DNA from: Sipunculus nudus | Taxonomy: Eukaryota > Annelida > Sipuncula > Golfingiida > Sipunculidae | DNA: 64,000 nt | Reading direction: 5' to 3' | NCBI GenBank assembly: GCA_026874595.1 | Contig: CM049317.1 | Coordinates: 21,152,882 to 21,216,881, forward strand | Shown here: positions 1-64,000 of the stretch, piece by piece | Layout: every line of letters begins with the position of its first letter | Numbering within the stretch: the stretch's first letter is position 1 | Notes under the pieces: generated by a model | Seen by the model: only the letters and a program-made list of their open reading frames with translations | What the model was told of the DNA's origin: nothing | Database searches by the model: none | Program-made: the position numbers and the translations under genes

Positions 1-419
1 GGCTACTCATCATTTAAAATGGAAGCAATATAACCATGTTTTCACAAATGTTCAAAATGTGACTGCAGATAGTTACCATTTTATCAGGATTCATGACCTG
101 CAGTCCTCCTCATCATGTCATGAGAGTTACTTGTTATGTTTTCAGAGTTATTAACATGTAATAACTCCAGTTCACCATGTTATCGAATCTACTTGCTGTC
201 TTACCATAGCATTAGTCTTATCCACCATTTTATATGAGTAACTCCTATGTTATAAACCTGTCCTTTTATCAGAACTGCTCACTATATGTCATCTTAGTTC
301 ATGGCATCTGTGGCTTACCATGTTATTAGAGCTACTCACCATGTAGTCAGAACCACCTTTTATCAGACAAACTCACGATGTTATCAGGATGCAATGGGTC
401 AGGGTGCTCACTATGTTAT

Positions 420-525
420 CAACTATATCAAATAATATGTGTGCAAAATATGGCTTAAGAGTACATTGAGCAAATGGAAATTATTGTCTTTTAATGGCAG
501 ATAATTTGCAAGATCTAATATCATG
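420..525. repeat. Non-monomer spacer in array, copy 1
   Basis: A ~105-bp stretch (CAAATAATATGTGTGCAAAA, then a variable middle and GCAGATAATTTGCAAGATCT) that lacks the monomer pattern. A diverged second copy lies at 755-862, so it was amplified along with the array. Confidence 0.75.
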
Positions 526-754
526 TCAGGGCTACTCTCTATGTTATCAGAGCTACTAACTATGTTATCAATGCTACTTGATCACCATGTTACCAAGGCT
601 ACTCACCATGGTATCAGGGCTACTCACCATGTTATCAGAGCTATTTACCACATTATCAGGCTACCCACCATGATATTAGAGCGATTCACCATGTTATTAG
701 AGCTATTCACCGTGTTAGCAGGACGCATGGTGTCTGGGTGCTCACCATGTTATC
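523..754. repeat. Cleaner 21-bp monomers
   Basis: A run of simple monomers, each close to ATGTTATCAGAGCTACTCACC on the plus strand, without the 177-bp higher-order pattern. It ends in one copy of the exon-like segment (ATGGTGTCTGGGTGCTCACC). This may be an older or less homogenised part of the array. Confidence 0.85.
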
Positions 755-862
755 TATCAAATAATATGTGTGCAAAACATGAATAATTACACAGGGACCA
801 AAGCGACCAAGTGAATGGAAATTGTTCATTAATTGCAGATAATCTGAAAGATCTGATATCAT
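755..862. repeat. Non-monomer spacer in array, copy 2
   Basis: Second copy of the spacer at 420-525: same start (CAAATAATATGTGTGCAAAA) and end (GCAGATAATCTGAAAGATCT), different middle. Confidence 0.75.
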
Positions 863-1691
863 GTCAGAGCTGTGTCCCATGTTATCAGAGCTACTCACCA
901 AGTTTTCAGAGCTACCCAACATGTTATTAAAGCCACTCACCATAATATCAGAGCTATTCACAATAATACAAGAGGTACTTACCATGTAATCAAGGTTCAT
1001 GGTGTCCGAGTGTTCACTATTTTTTCAGAGCTACTTACAACTTTCTCAGGATTCATGGCGCATGCCTACTCACAATGATATCCAAGCTACTAACCATTTT
1101 AACAGAGAAACTCACCATGTTATCAGAGAAACTCTTACCATAATATGAGAGCTACTCATCATGTTGTCAGGATTTATGGTGTCTGGGTGTTCACTATTTT
1201 TTCAGAGCTACTTACCACTTTCTCAGGATTCATGGCGCATGCCTACTCAAAATGATATCCAAGGTACTAACCATTTTAACAGAGAAACTCACCATGTTAT
1301 CAGAGAAACTCTTACCATAATATGAGAGCTACTCATCATGTTGTCAGGATTCATAGTGTCTGGATGTTCACTATTTTTTCAGAGCTACTTACCACTTTCT
1401 CAGGATTCATGGGGCATGCCTACTCAAAATGATATCCAAGCTACTAACCATTTTAACAGAGAAATTCACCATGTTATCAGAGAAACTCTTACCATAATAT
1501 GAGAGCTACTCATCATGTTGTCAGGATTCATAGTGTCTGGATGTTCACTATTTTTTCAGAGCTACTTACCACTTTCTCAGGATTCATGGCGCATGCCTAC
1601 TCACAATGATATCCAAGCTACTAACCATTTTAACAGAGAAACTCACCATGTTATCAGAGAAACTCTTACCATAATATGAGAGCTACTCATC

Positions 1692-3413
1692 ATGTTGTCA
1701 GGATTTATGGTGTCTGGGTGCTATCCATGTTATCAGAGCTGTGTCCCATGTTATCAGAGCTACTCACCAAGTTTTCAGAGCTACCCACATGTTATTAAAG
1801 CCACTCACCATAATATCAGAGCTATTCACAATAATACAAGAGGTACTTACCATGTAATCAAGGTTCATGGTGTCCGAGTGTTCACTATTTTTTCAGAGCT
1901 ACTTACCACTTTCTCAGGATTCATGGCGCATGCCTACTCACAATGATATCCAAGCTACTAACCATTTTAACAGAGAAACTCACCATGTTATCAGAGAAAC
2001 TCTTACCATAATATGAGAGCTACTCATCATGTTGTCAGGATTTATGGTGTCTGGGTGTTCACTATTTTTTCAAAGCTACTTACCACTTTCTCAGGATTCA
2101 TGGCGCATGCCTACTCAAAATGATATCCAAGCTACTAACCATTTTAACAGAGAAACTCACCATGTTATCAGAGAAACTCTTACCATAATATGAGAGCTAC
2201 TCATCATGTTGTCAGGATTCATAGTGTCTGGATGTTCACTATTTTTTCAGAGCTACTTACCACTTTCTCAGGATTCATGGCGCATGCCTACTCAAAATGA
2301 TATCCAAGCTACTAACCATTTTAACAGAGAAACTCACCATGTTATCAGAGAAACTCTTACCATAATATGAGAGCTACTCATCATGTTGTCAGGATTTATG
2401 GTGTCTGGGTGCTATCCATGTTATCAGAGCTGTGTCCCATGTTATCAGAGCTACTCACCAAGTTTTCAGAGCTACCCAACATGTTATTAAAGCCACTCAC
2501 CATAATATCAGAGCTATTCACAATAATACAAGAGGTACTTACCATGTAATCAAGGTTCATGGTGTCCGAGTGTTCACTATTTTTTCAGAGCTACTTACCA
2601 CTTTCTCAGGATTCATGGCGCATGCCTACTCACAATGATATCCAAGCTACTAACCATTTTAACAGAGAAACTCACCATGTTATCAGAGAAACTCTTACCA
2701 TAATATGAGAGCTACTCATCATGTTGTCAGGATTTATGGTGTCTGGGTGTTCACTATTTTTTCAAAGCTACTTACCACTTTCTCAGGATTCATGGCGCAT
2801 GCCTACTCACAATGATATCCAAGCTACTAACCATTTTAACAGAGAAACTCACCATGTTATCAGAGAAACTCTTACCATAATATGAGAGCTACTCATCATG
2901 TTGTCAGGATTTATGGTGTCTGGGTGTTCACTATTTTTTTCAGAGCTACTTACCACTTTCTCAGGATTCATGGCGCATGCCTACTCACAATGATATCCAA
3001 GCTACTAACCATTTTAACAGAGAAACTCACCATGTTATCAGAGAAACTCTTACCATAATATGAGAGCTACTCATCATGTTGTCAGGATTTATGGTGTCTG
3101 GGTGCTATCCATGTTATCAGAGCTGTGTCCCATGTTATCAGAGCTACTCACCAAGTTTTCAGAGCTACCCAACATGTTATTAAAGCCACTCACCATAATA
3201 TCAGGGCTATTCACAATAATACAAGAGGTACTTACCATGTAATCAAGGTTCATGGTGTCCGAGTGTTCACTATTTTTTCAGAGCTACTTACCACTTTCTC
3301 AGGATTCATGGCGCATGCCTACTCACAATGATATCCAAGCTACTAACCATTTTAACAGAGAAACTCACCATGTTATCAGAGAAACTCTTACCATAATATG
3401 AGAGCTACTCATC
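1692..3413. repeat. ~692-bp super-repeat (338+177+177), 2.5 copies
   Basis: Long variant units start at 1692, 2383 and 3076, each followed by ordinary 177-bp units (two after the first and second). The long unit adds ~160 bp of monomers beginning with a GTGTCCCATG segment. A related copy of the long segment lies near 862-1050. Confidence 0.85.
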
Positions 3414-3954
3414 ATGTTGTCAGGATTTATGGTGTCTGGGTGTTCACTATTTTTTCAAAGCTACTTACCACTTTCTCAGGATTCATGGCGCATGCCTACT
3501 CAAAATGATATCCAAGTTACTAACCATTTTAACAGAGAAACTCACCATGTTATCAGAGAAACTCTTACCATAATATGAGAGCTACTCATCATGTTGTCAG
3601 GATTTATGGTGTCTGGGTGTTCACTATTTTTTTCAGAGCTACTTACCACTTTCTCAGGATTCATGGCGCATGCCTACTCACAATGATATCCAAGCTACTA
3701 ACCATTTTAACAGTGAAACTCACCATGTTATCAGAGAAACTCTTACCATAATATGAGAGCTACTCATCATGTTGTCAGGATATGGTGTCTGGGTGTTCAC
3801 TATTTTTTCAGAGCTACTTACCACTTTCTCAGGATTCATGGCGAATGCCTACTCATAATGATATCCACGCTACTAACCATTTTAACAGAGAAACTCACAA
3901 TGTTATCAGAGAAACTCTTACCATAATATGAGAGCTACTCATCATGTTGTCAGG

Positions 3955-6788
3955 ATTTATGGTGTCTGGGTGTTCACTATTTTTTCAGAGCTACTTACCA
4001 CTTTCTCAGGATTCATGGCTCATGCCTACTCACAATGATATCCAAGCTACTAACCATTTTAACAGAGAAACTCACCATGTTATCAGATCAACTCTTACCA
4101 TAATATGAAAGCTACTCATCATGTTGTCAGGATTTATGGTGTCTGGGTGTTCACTATTTTTTCAGAGCTACTTACCACTTTCTCAGGATTCATGGCGCAT
4201 GCCTACTCACAATGATATCCAAGCTACTAACCATTTTAACAGAGAAACTCAACATGTTAACAGAGAAACTCTTACCATAATATGAGAGCTACTCATCATG
4301 TTGTCAGGATTTATGGTGTCTGGGTGTTCACTATTTTTTCAGAGCTACTTACCACTTTCTCAGGATACATAGCGCATGCCTACTCACAATGATATCCAAG
4401 CTACTAACCATTTTAACAGAGAAACTCAACATGTTAACAGAGAAACTCTTACCATTATATGAGAGCTACTCATCATGTTGTCAGGATTTATGGTGTCTGG
4501 GTGTTCACTATTTTTTCAGAGCTACTTACCACTTTCTCAGGATACATAGCGCATGCCTACTCACAATGATATCCAAGCTACTAACCATTTTAACAGAGAA
4601 ACTCACCATGTTATCAGATCAACTCTTACCATAATATAAGAGCTACTCATCATGTTGTCAGGATTTATGGTGTCTGGGTGTTCACTATTTTTTCAGAGCT
4701 ACTTACCACTTTCTCAGGATTCATGGCGCATGCCTACTCACAATGATATCCAAGCTACTGACCATTTTAACAGAGAAACTCACCATGTTATCAGAGAAGC
4801 TCTAAACATAATATGAGAGCTACTCATCATGTTGTCAGGATTTATGGTGTCTGGGTGTTCACTACTTTTTTCAGTGCTACTTACCACTTTCTCAGGATTC
4901 ATGGCGCATGCCTACTCACAATGATATCCAAGCTACTAACCATTTTAACAGAGAAACTCACCATGTTATCAGAGAAACTCTTACCATAATATGAGAGCTA
5001 CTCATCATGTTGTTAGGATTTATGGTGTCTTGGTGTTCACTATTTTTTCTGAGCTACTTACCACTTTCTCAGGATTCATGGCGCATGCCTACTCAAAATG
5101 ATATCCAAGCTACTAACCATTTTAACAGAGAAACTCACCATGTTATCAGAGAAACTCTTACCATAATATGAGAGCTACTCATCATGTTGTCAGGATTCAT
5201 AGTGTCTGGATGTTCACTATTTTTTCAGAGCTACTTACCACTTTCTCAGGATTCATGGCGCATGCCTACTCAAAATGATATCCAAGCTACTAACCATTTT
5301 ATCAGAGAAACTCACCATGTTATCAGAGAAACTCTTACCATAATATGAGAGCTACTCATCATGTTGTCAGGATTTATGGTGTCTGGGTGTTCACTATTTT
5401 TTCAGAGCTACTTACCACTTTCTCAGGATTCATGGCTCATGCCTACTCACAATGATATCCAAGCTACTAACCATTTTAACAGAGAAACTCACCATGTTAT
5501 CAGATCAACTCTTACCATAATATGAAAGCTACTCATCATGTTGTCAGGATTTATGGTGTCTGGGTGTTCACTATTTTTTCAGAGCTACTTACCACTTTCT
5601 CAGGATTCATGGCGCATGCCTACTCACAATGATATCCAAGCTACTAACCATTTTAACAGAGAAACTCAACATGTTAACAGAGAAACTCTTACCATAATAT
5701 GAGAGCTACTCATCATGTTGTCAGGATTTATGGTGTCTGGGTGTTCACTATTTTTTCAGAGCTACTTACCACTTTCTCAGGATACATAGCGCATGCCTAC
5801 TCACAATGATATCCAAGCTACTAACCATTTTAACAGAGAAACTCAACATGTTAACAGAGAAACTCTTACCATTATATGAGAGCTACTCATCATGTTGTCA
5901 GGATTTATGGTGTCTGGGTGTTCACTATTTTTTCAGAGCTACTTACCACTTTCTCAGGATACATAGCGCATGCCTACTCACAATGATATCCAAGCTACTA
6001 ACCATTTTAACAGAGAAACTCACCATGTTATCAGATCAACTCTTACCATAATATAAGAGCTACTCATCATGTTGTCAGGATTTGTGGTGTCTGGGTGTTC
6101 ACTATTTTTTCAGAGCTACTTACCACTTTCTCAGGATTCATGGCGCATGCCTACTCACAATGATATCCAAGCTACTGACCATTTTAACAGAGAAACTCAC
6201 CATGTTATCAGAGAAGCTCTAAACATAATATGAGAGCTACTCATCATGTTGTCAGGATTTATGGTGTCTGGGTGTTCACTACTTTTTTCAGTGCTACTTA
6301 CCACTTTCTCAGGATTCATGGCGCATGCCTACTCACAATGATATCCAAGCTACTAACCATTTTAACAGAGAAACTCACCATGTTATCAGAGAAACTCTTA
6401 CCATAATATGAGAGCTACTCATCATGTTGTTAGGATTTATGGTGTCTTGGTGTTCACTATTTTTTCTGAGCTACTTACCACTTTCTCAGGATTCATGGCG
6501 CATGCCTACTCAAAATGATATCCAAGCTACTAACCATTTTAACAGAGAAACTCACCATGTTATCAGAGAAACTCTTACCATAATATGAGAGCTACTCATC
6601 ATGTTGTCAGGATTCATAGTGTCTGGATGTTCACTATTTTTTCAGAGCTACTTACCACTTTCTCAGGATTCATGGCGCATGCCTACTCAAAATGATATCC
6701 AAGCTACTAACCATTTTATCAGAGAAACTCACCATGTTATCAGAGAAACTCTTACCATAATATGAGAGCTACTCATCATGTTGTCAGG
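3955..6788. repeat. 1,417-bp block in tandem duplication
   Basis: Copies 3955-5371 and 5372-6788. Private variants recur at exactly +1,417: CATGGCTCATGCC (4013/5430), the CAGATCAACT variant (4084/5501), an extra T in a T-run, GTCTTGGTG, TTTTATCAG. The block is eight 177-bp units plus 1 bp. I noticed one mismatch (4645/6062 region), which implies a very recent duplication or gene conversion. Confidence 0.9.
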
Positions 6789-7072
6789 ATTCATAGTGTC
6801 TGGATGTTCACTATTTTTTCAGAGCTACTTACCACTTTCTCAGGATTCATGGCGCATGCCTACTCAAAATGATATCCAAGCTACTAACCATTTTAACAGA
6901 GAAACTCACCATGTTATCAGAGAAACTCTTACCATAATATGAGAGCTACTCATCATGTTGTCAGGATTTATGGTGTCTGGGTGCTATCCATGTTATCAGA
7001 GCTACTCCCCATGTTATCAGAGCTACTCACTTTGTTATCAGAGCTGTTCACCATAATATCAGAGGTACTCAC

Positions 7073-60355
<53,283 letters not shown>

Positions 60356-60440
60356 ATAACATCTTCCACCACTCAGCTGAAAGCATGTGGGGCTCCTCAT
60401 CATAAGATTGTGGGTTCAAATCCAGACAGAGACAACTTCT
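60356..60440 (+). mobile_element. tRNA-like SINE head
   Basis: Contains CACTCAGCTGAAAGC and GTGGGTTCAAATCC; the second matches the pol III B-box consensus exactly. It lies just before the family 1 SINE, so the two may form a composite. No intact tRNA cloverleaf was found. Confidence 0.5.
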
Positions 60441-60450
60441 GACATTCATA

Positions 60451-60720
60451 CCGGCTTCTGTGGCTCAAGGGGTAGAACACAGGGCACAAAGCCGGCAGAT
60501 CATGAGTTTGAATCTCAGCCAAGACGATGAGATTTTTCATGGTCAGCCCCTACCCAGGGTGAGTGTTCTACAGGCTTAATGGGGAGACTGTACTATACAG
60601 TCATGTTTTACTCACAAAAAAAGTGCGCCTTTTCGGGGATCTTTGGTGTGGTGACCCAGCAATTGGAATGACACACACCCAGGACCTGCAGATGTGATAC
60701 ACTGAGCCTGGTCGATGTAA
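60451..60720 (+). mobile_element. tRNA-derived SINE, family 1, plus strand
   Basis: Starts CCGGCTTCTGTGGCTCAAGG (A box) with B-box-like GAGTTTGAATCTC, then GAGATTTTTCATGGTCAGCC and GTGCGCCTTTTCGGGG, and a tail containing GAGCCTGGTCGATG. It lies upstream of ULK4. Confidence 0.78.
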
Positions 60721-60831
60721 GTGAGAACTATCTCGTGAAAGCCCCTGTCATGTTGTCCAGAACAGTACTAAATTTAAAGCAATAGGTTTATCATATAAAG
60801 ATCTGTGTCTGTTTGTTTTCATATTAAAATA

Positions 60832-61545
60832 CTGCTGCAGTCTGCAGCGCTGACATATAGTAAACAATGATCAAGCGCTGCAGCCTCTGGTGGGGAGAGT
60901 TTATACTACGCAAGTTTGCACGGATCCGTGCAACCCGTCAGACACGTATATGCCTTGTGTAGCGTGAGGACACTTAACAAGCCCCACATATTTTCTTTAA
61001 TACAGATGCTTAGACTCCCTTGTGACCAAAACTTTTGCTGAATGATCAGTATGTAATAAAGTATGGGCACTTACTCTGAATGAAGTCAGATAGAGCTTTG
61101 TCTCCGTTGGGCCTCTGAGCCCTCCGGTTGGAACAGCCAATAGGAATGTAGCATAATTGACAACACCATGATGTACAATGGGAAGGAATTTCATGAAAGG
61201 AGGGTCTATCGTAGTGCACGGCACTGGCATTCCTAGGAAAAGCCCCCCCCTGAGTTCCTCTTTTGCATAGATTGCCCACCTAATTTACATGGTATTCCTT
61301 TTCTGGCTGTTTCCTGTTGCACTGGCAACTAAACCCAAGGAGTTCAAAGGATAAAAAACATCTACAGACGCACATAAAGGTGATATATCGATATAATTCG
61401 TTACATATAAAGTTTATTTTTATATGAATACAAGATTGCTTCTCTTTCGCACAACAAGCAGTGGTATTTCATGTTACAGGTCCCTCCTTGTACCGCAGGG
61501 TGAACTCTCACCGCCAGACAGTCCGACTCCATATCACAGATAAAT
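60832..61545. repeat. Large imperfect palindrome, left arm
   Basis: About 715 bp, matching 62275-62995 in inverted orientation at roughly 80% by eye. Conserved blocks include GCAGCGCTGACATATA, GCACGGCACTGGCATTCC, TTGGAACARCCAATAGG and TATGGGCACTTACTCTG. Open frames that match between arms contain no recognisable protein. Confidence 0.88.
61074..61145 (-). promoter_or_regulatory. Candidate ULK4 promoter/leader exon donor
   Basis: On the minus strand a CCAAT box (ATTGGCT, 61136-61142) precedes, by ~65 bp, CAGA|GTAAGT with the donor at 61074. ULK4's first coding exon needs an upstream non-coding exon, and this donor lies 3 kb away in the right orientation. The same motifs are kept in the other arm. 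A chance donor within a transposon remains possible. Confidence 0.3.
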
Positions 61546-62132
61546 GTGGCCCTAGCACCCGTCCTCTCCTACTATGCTGCGCTGTGCGAGAGCCCTAGAA
61601 GATGATTTGAGGAAACTGGAGAAATTCCACATGACAATTAAATTCTTATATTTAGTCTGAAAATGTCATATTCATTAAGAAATAAAGATATTCTTATCAA
61701 ATACGCACATAACATACCACTTAGACAGTGTTTGTCCACTTTAAATGTTGATTAGAAGGATATGTATTATCCTAATAAACGGTGATACACGGGGAAAGAA
61801 GTCTGCTCTGGGTTTCCCCCCAGCCACAGCTGGCCGGCAGCCGCCTGTGTAACCAGTGGTAATGGGCCGTGTTGGCTAAACGGGCAAAGGTCACTCAGTT
61901 CATTGTTCAGATTCTGAGACAGTTTCAAGCGCAAGGGTTTCAAAGTTTTAAAAGTGAGTCTTGTTTACATACTAAAACATAATATTTAGCTGAATTTCTT
62001 GGTCATTCGAATAAAGTACTATATCTCCCTTAGATTACTTAAAGTTTCCTTGTCATAAACGCACTATTTGATTTTACACGATTTTTTTTTCGACAAGGGT
62101 TTGAAGTTCTCCAGTTTACTCTGAAGCTTTTT

Positions 62133-62168
62133 ATGCGGCGGTATCCAGGGTCCTGGATACCGCCGCAT
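62133..62168. repeat. Perfect 17-bp inverted repeat, 2-nt centre
   Basis: Arms ATGCGGCGGTATCCAGG and its exact complement, GC-rich within AT-rich sequence, in the spacer of the large palindrome. Confidence 0.95.
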
Positions 62169-62180
62169 TTAATGCAGTTA

Positions 62181-62285
62181 AGATAAATGGAGTCCGTACA
62201 TGTATGTATCGGGCTAATTAAAATATTACACATTTCACATATTCATACTTAACATTAGTCCGCCCCGTACGGACTCCATTTATCT
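62181..62285. repeat. Perfect 19-bp inverted repeat, 67-bp loop
   Basis: Arms AGATAAATGGAGTCCGTAC (62181-62199) and its exact complement (62267-62285), at the inner edge of the right arm. A further ATGGAGTCCG copy follows at 62291. Confidence 0.93.
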
Positions 62286-62995
62286 GTGATATGGAGTCCG
62301 ACCGTCTAGCGGTGAGAGTTCACCCTGCCGTACATGGAGGGACCTGTAACATGAATTATCACTGCTTGTTGTGCGATAGAGAAACAATCTTGTATTTATA
62401 AATAGAAAAAAACTTTTTATGTATCAAATTAAATCGATATATCACCTTTATGTGCGCCGGTAAATGTTTTTTATCCTTTGAACTGCCGGGGTTCAGTTGT
62501 TGCATGCCAACTGGACACCGCCGGAAAAGGAATCCCATGCAAATTAGGTTGGCAATCTATGCAAAAGATGAATTCAGGGGGGCTTTTCCCAGGAATGCCA
62601 GTGCCGTGCACTAGGATAGACCATATTTTCATTAGCATCCTTCCCATCATACATCGTGTGTTGTCAATGATGCTAATTTCCTATTGGTTGTTCCAACCGG
62701 AAAGCGCCATCAGCCAGACGGAGACGAAGCAATATCTGACTTCATCCAGAGTAAGTGCCCATACTTTATTAATGCTGATCATCCAGCAAAAGTTCTGGTC
62801 CCAACGGAGTCTAAGCATCTGTAACAATTATAATATGTGGGGTTTGTTTGGTGTCCTCATGCTTCACAAGGCATATACGTGTCTGTGGGTCTGTACGGAT
62901 CCGTACAAACTTAGATAGTAAAGACTCTCCCCGCCAGAGGCTGCAGCGCTTGTATTGTTTACTATATATATGTCAGCGCTGCAAGACTGCAGCAA
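62275..62995. repeat. Large imperfect palindrome, right arm
   Basis: Inverted partner of 60832-61545, separated by a ~730-bp spacer that contains two further perfect inverted repeats. Confidence 0.88.
62683..62756 (+). promoter_or_regulatory. Mirror copy of CCAAT box and donor
   Basis: On the plus strand ATTGG (62683) is followed by CAGA|GTAAGT with the donor at 62751, the mirror image of the left arm. If active it would transcribe rightwards, away from ULK4; no exon for it was recognised in the last 1.2 kb. Confidence 0.25.
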
Positions 62996-63468
62996 ACTTA
63001 ACATATCATACCGTCCATCCATATATGAGCATATCTCGTCAAAGCAGTGCATCAGTGATTCTATAGTCGCTCCTAAGGATCAGGCTTATGGCTTATGCAG
63101 CTCCTTACAAAGTAATTTACAACTTATACAAGTTACAGTGAGTGAAAGTAACCGAGTGATGAAGTATTGAAGAGCTGGGTACGACTTTACAATCAGTACC
63201 TACCGGTCAGGGCTCGGCCCCGAGTGTAGAAATGAGTAAAGAAGTAATAGTTATACAACCAAATAGCCCTATATTGCCTATTATAGGTTTAGATATACAT
63301 AATAGGATTCATTTTACAAATATATTTCCTCTGGAGTACATATTAAATACCGCTAGTAGCATGTTGTTGATATCCAAATCCAGACGGGCAGCCATGATTT
63401 ATTTTAAACAGATAATTACGGTATGGTAAACAATCTCCGTTCAGACTACCGTAAAGTATACCGGTCTG

Positions 63469-63605
63469 ACCATGGGGGGGTTTGGGGGGTCTCCCCTCAC
63501 ATTAAAAGCAGTTAATAATGTTTCTTTTTTGTTGTAGGAAATCTAAGGGGGGAATGGGGGGTTTCCCCCCATCTTTTAAGTAGTTAATAATATTTCTCAA
63601 TAAAT
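63469..63605. repeat. ~70-bp direct repeat with G-rich/C-rich blocks
   Basis: GGGGGG(T)TCTCCCC...AGCAGTTAATAATGTTTC is followed by a diverged copy GGGGGGTTTCCCCCC...AGTAGTTAATAATATTTC. The rest of 62996-64000 is AT-rich without a recognised gene. Confidence 0.75.
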
Positions 63606-63701
63606 ATTTTCATGATATTTACAACCATCGTCAGGTGGCGCTATTTATTACTCCACACCCAGATTTAAAAGCCCTCTTTTTCCTGTGACCTTCACATTGT
63701 C

Positions 63702-63775
63702 TTGCATGGTGTAATGGCATTAGTGTTCGAGTACTGAGCCGTGCTGCACAGGATCGATTCCTGCGAGGACCAACT
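63702..63775 (+). mobile_element. tRNA-like sequence, probably a SINE head
   Basis: CATGGTGTAATGGCATTAG (A box) and GGATCGATTCCTG (B box) at tRNA-like spacing. The acceptor pairing is broken and the anticodon arm has only a poor stem, so a functional tRNA is unlikely. Confidence 0.45.
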
Positions 63776-64000
63776 TCTGCTCTTTCATGTGATATTCATG
63801 ATTTATAATGTATACATGTACATACACATTTCTGAATAATAATAAAATGTCTTTCATCAACAGATAATGCCGCGGTAGGAAATAGAAGAGAAGACAATAG
63901 TGGTAGCAATATTTTATTCAGCTGTCCCAAATGTAGGTACTGATTGTAAATTCGCTCCAAGAGCTGATGTGAGCATGATATCTCAAGTGGAAGAGATAGA

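Larger units (their letters stand above)
1..7072 (-). repeat. Hierarchical tandem array in ULK4 intron 30
   Basis: About 7 kb of tandem repeats begins directly at the exon 30 donor and runs off the left edge. The base monomer is 21-22 bp, on the minus strand roughly CTCTGATAACATGGTGAGTAG. Eight monomers form a 177-bp higher-order unit that dominates from ~1000 to ~6960 (about 34 unit-lengths). A variant unit of 337-338 bp occurs at 1692, 2383 and 3076, giving a ~692-bp period, and a 1,417-bp block is itself duplicated. On the gene's strand the units carry many GTAAG/GTGAG donor-like motifs and degenerate copies of the exon 30 end. Small ORFs in the array are by-products of periodicity. Confidence 0.95.

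Noticed and set aside
1000-6960. 177-bp units as a CRISPR array or as centromeric satellite
   Set aside because: No unique spacers, and animal DNA, so not CRISPR. The length recalls alpha satellite, but the array sits inside a gene and is built of 21-22 bp monomers.
60997-62918. Matching frames containing MPVPCT in both palindrome arms
   Set aside because: The similarity follows from the inverted duplication; the frames diverge at non-synonymous positions and cross the conserved splice donor.
63702-63775. Functional tRNA gene
   Set aside because: A and B boxes are visible, but the acceptor stem has mismatches and the anticodon arm does not fold properly.
62996-64000. A divergent neighbour gene at the right edge
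   Set aside because: No frame with recognisable protein similarity or a convincing exon was found in this stretch.

Overview
This window is animal nuclear DNA: AT-rich, intron-dense and full of transposon debris. The one gene that can be read reliably is the minus-strand orthologue of ULK4, the Unc-51-like pseudokinase with a C-terminal ARM/HEAT-repeat region. I traced 30 consecutive coding exons, from a start codon at 58045 to a splice donor at 7072. Their phases all agree and they sum to 3,654 nt (1,218 codons); about 85 C-terminal residues should lie beyond the left edge. The style of the repeats (hairpin-ended elements, tRNA-headed SINEs, a DIRS retrotransposon) suggests a marine lophotrochozoan, probably a mollusc. 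That is inference only.

Layout from left to right. 1-7072: a hierarchical tandem array that fills the part of ULK4 intron 30 seen here; its units resemble the end of exon 30 plus its splice donor. 7073-17354: exons 30-23 with AT-rich introns, small MITEs and microsatellites. 17355-30461: the 13-kb intron 22, which carries a GC-rich, decayed DIRS-type retrotransposon (24744-30224) with inverted terminal repeats and an internal complementary region. 30462-36191: exons 22-19, with a 3.05-kb TA-flanked element of unknown type in intron 20 and a second donor-spanning minisatellite beside exon 19. 36192-46368: exons 18-13, with an opposed pair of near-identical elements and a direct repeat in intron 15. 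46369-58059: exons 12-1, the pseudokinase end of the protein. 58060-64000: presumed 5' flank, including a 2.2-kb imperfect palindrome with 0.7-kb arms, tRNA-like SINE heads and no recognised protein gene.

The strongest observations are two independent minisatellites in one gene that each span an exon end and its 5' splice site, the four-level structure of the larger array, the inverted duplication upstream of ULK4 with CCAAT and splice-donor motifs kept in both arms, the TA-flanked element with its repeated 14-bp motif, and an unusual mix of lost and kept catalytic residues in the kinase-like domain.
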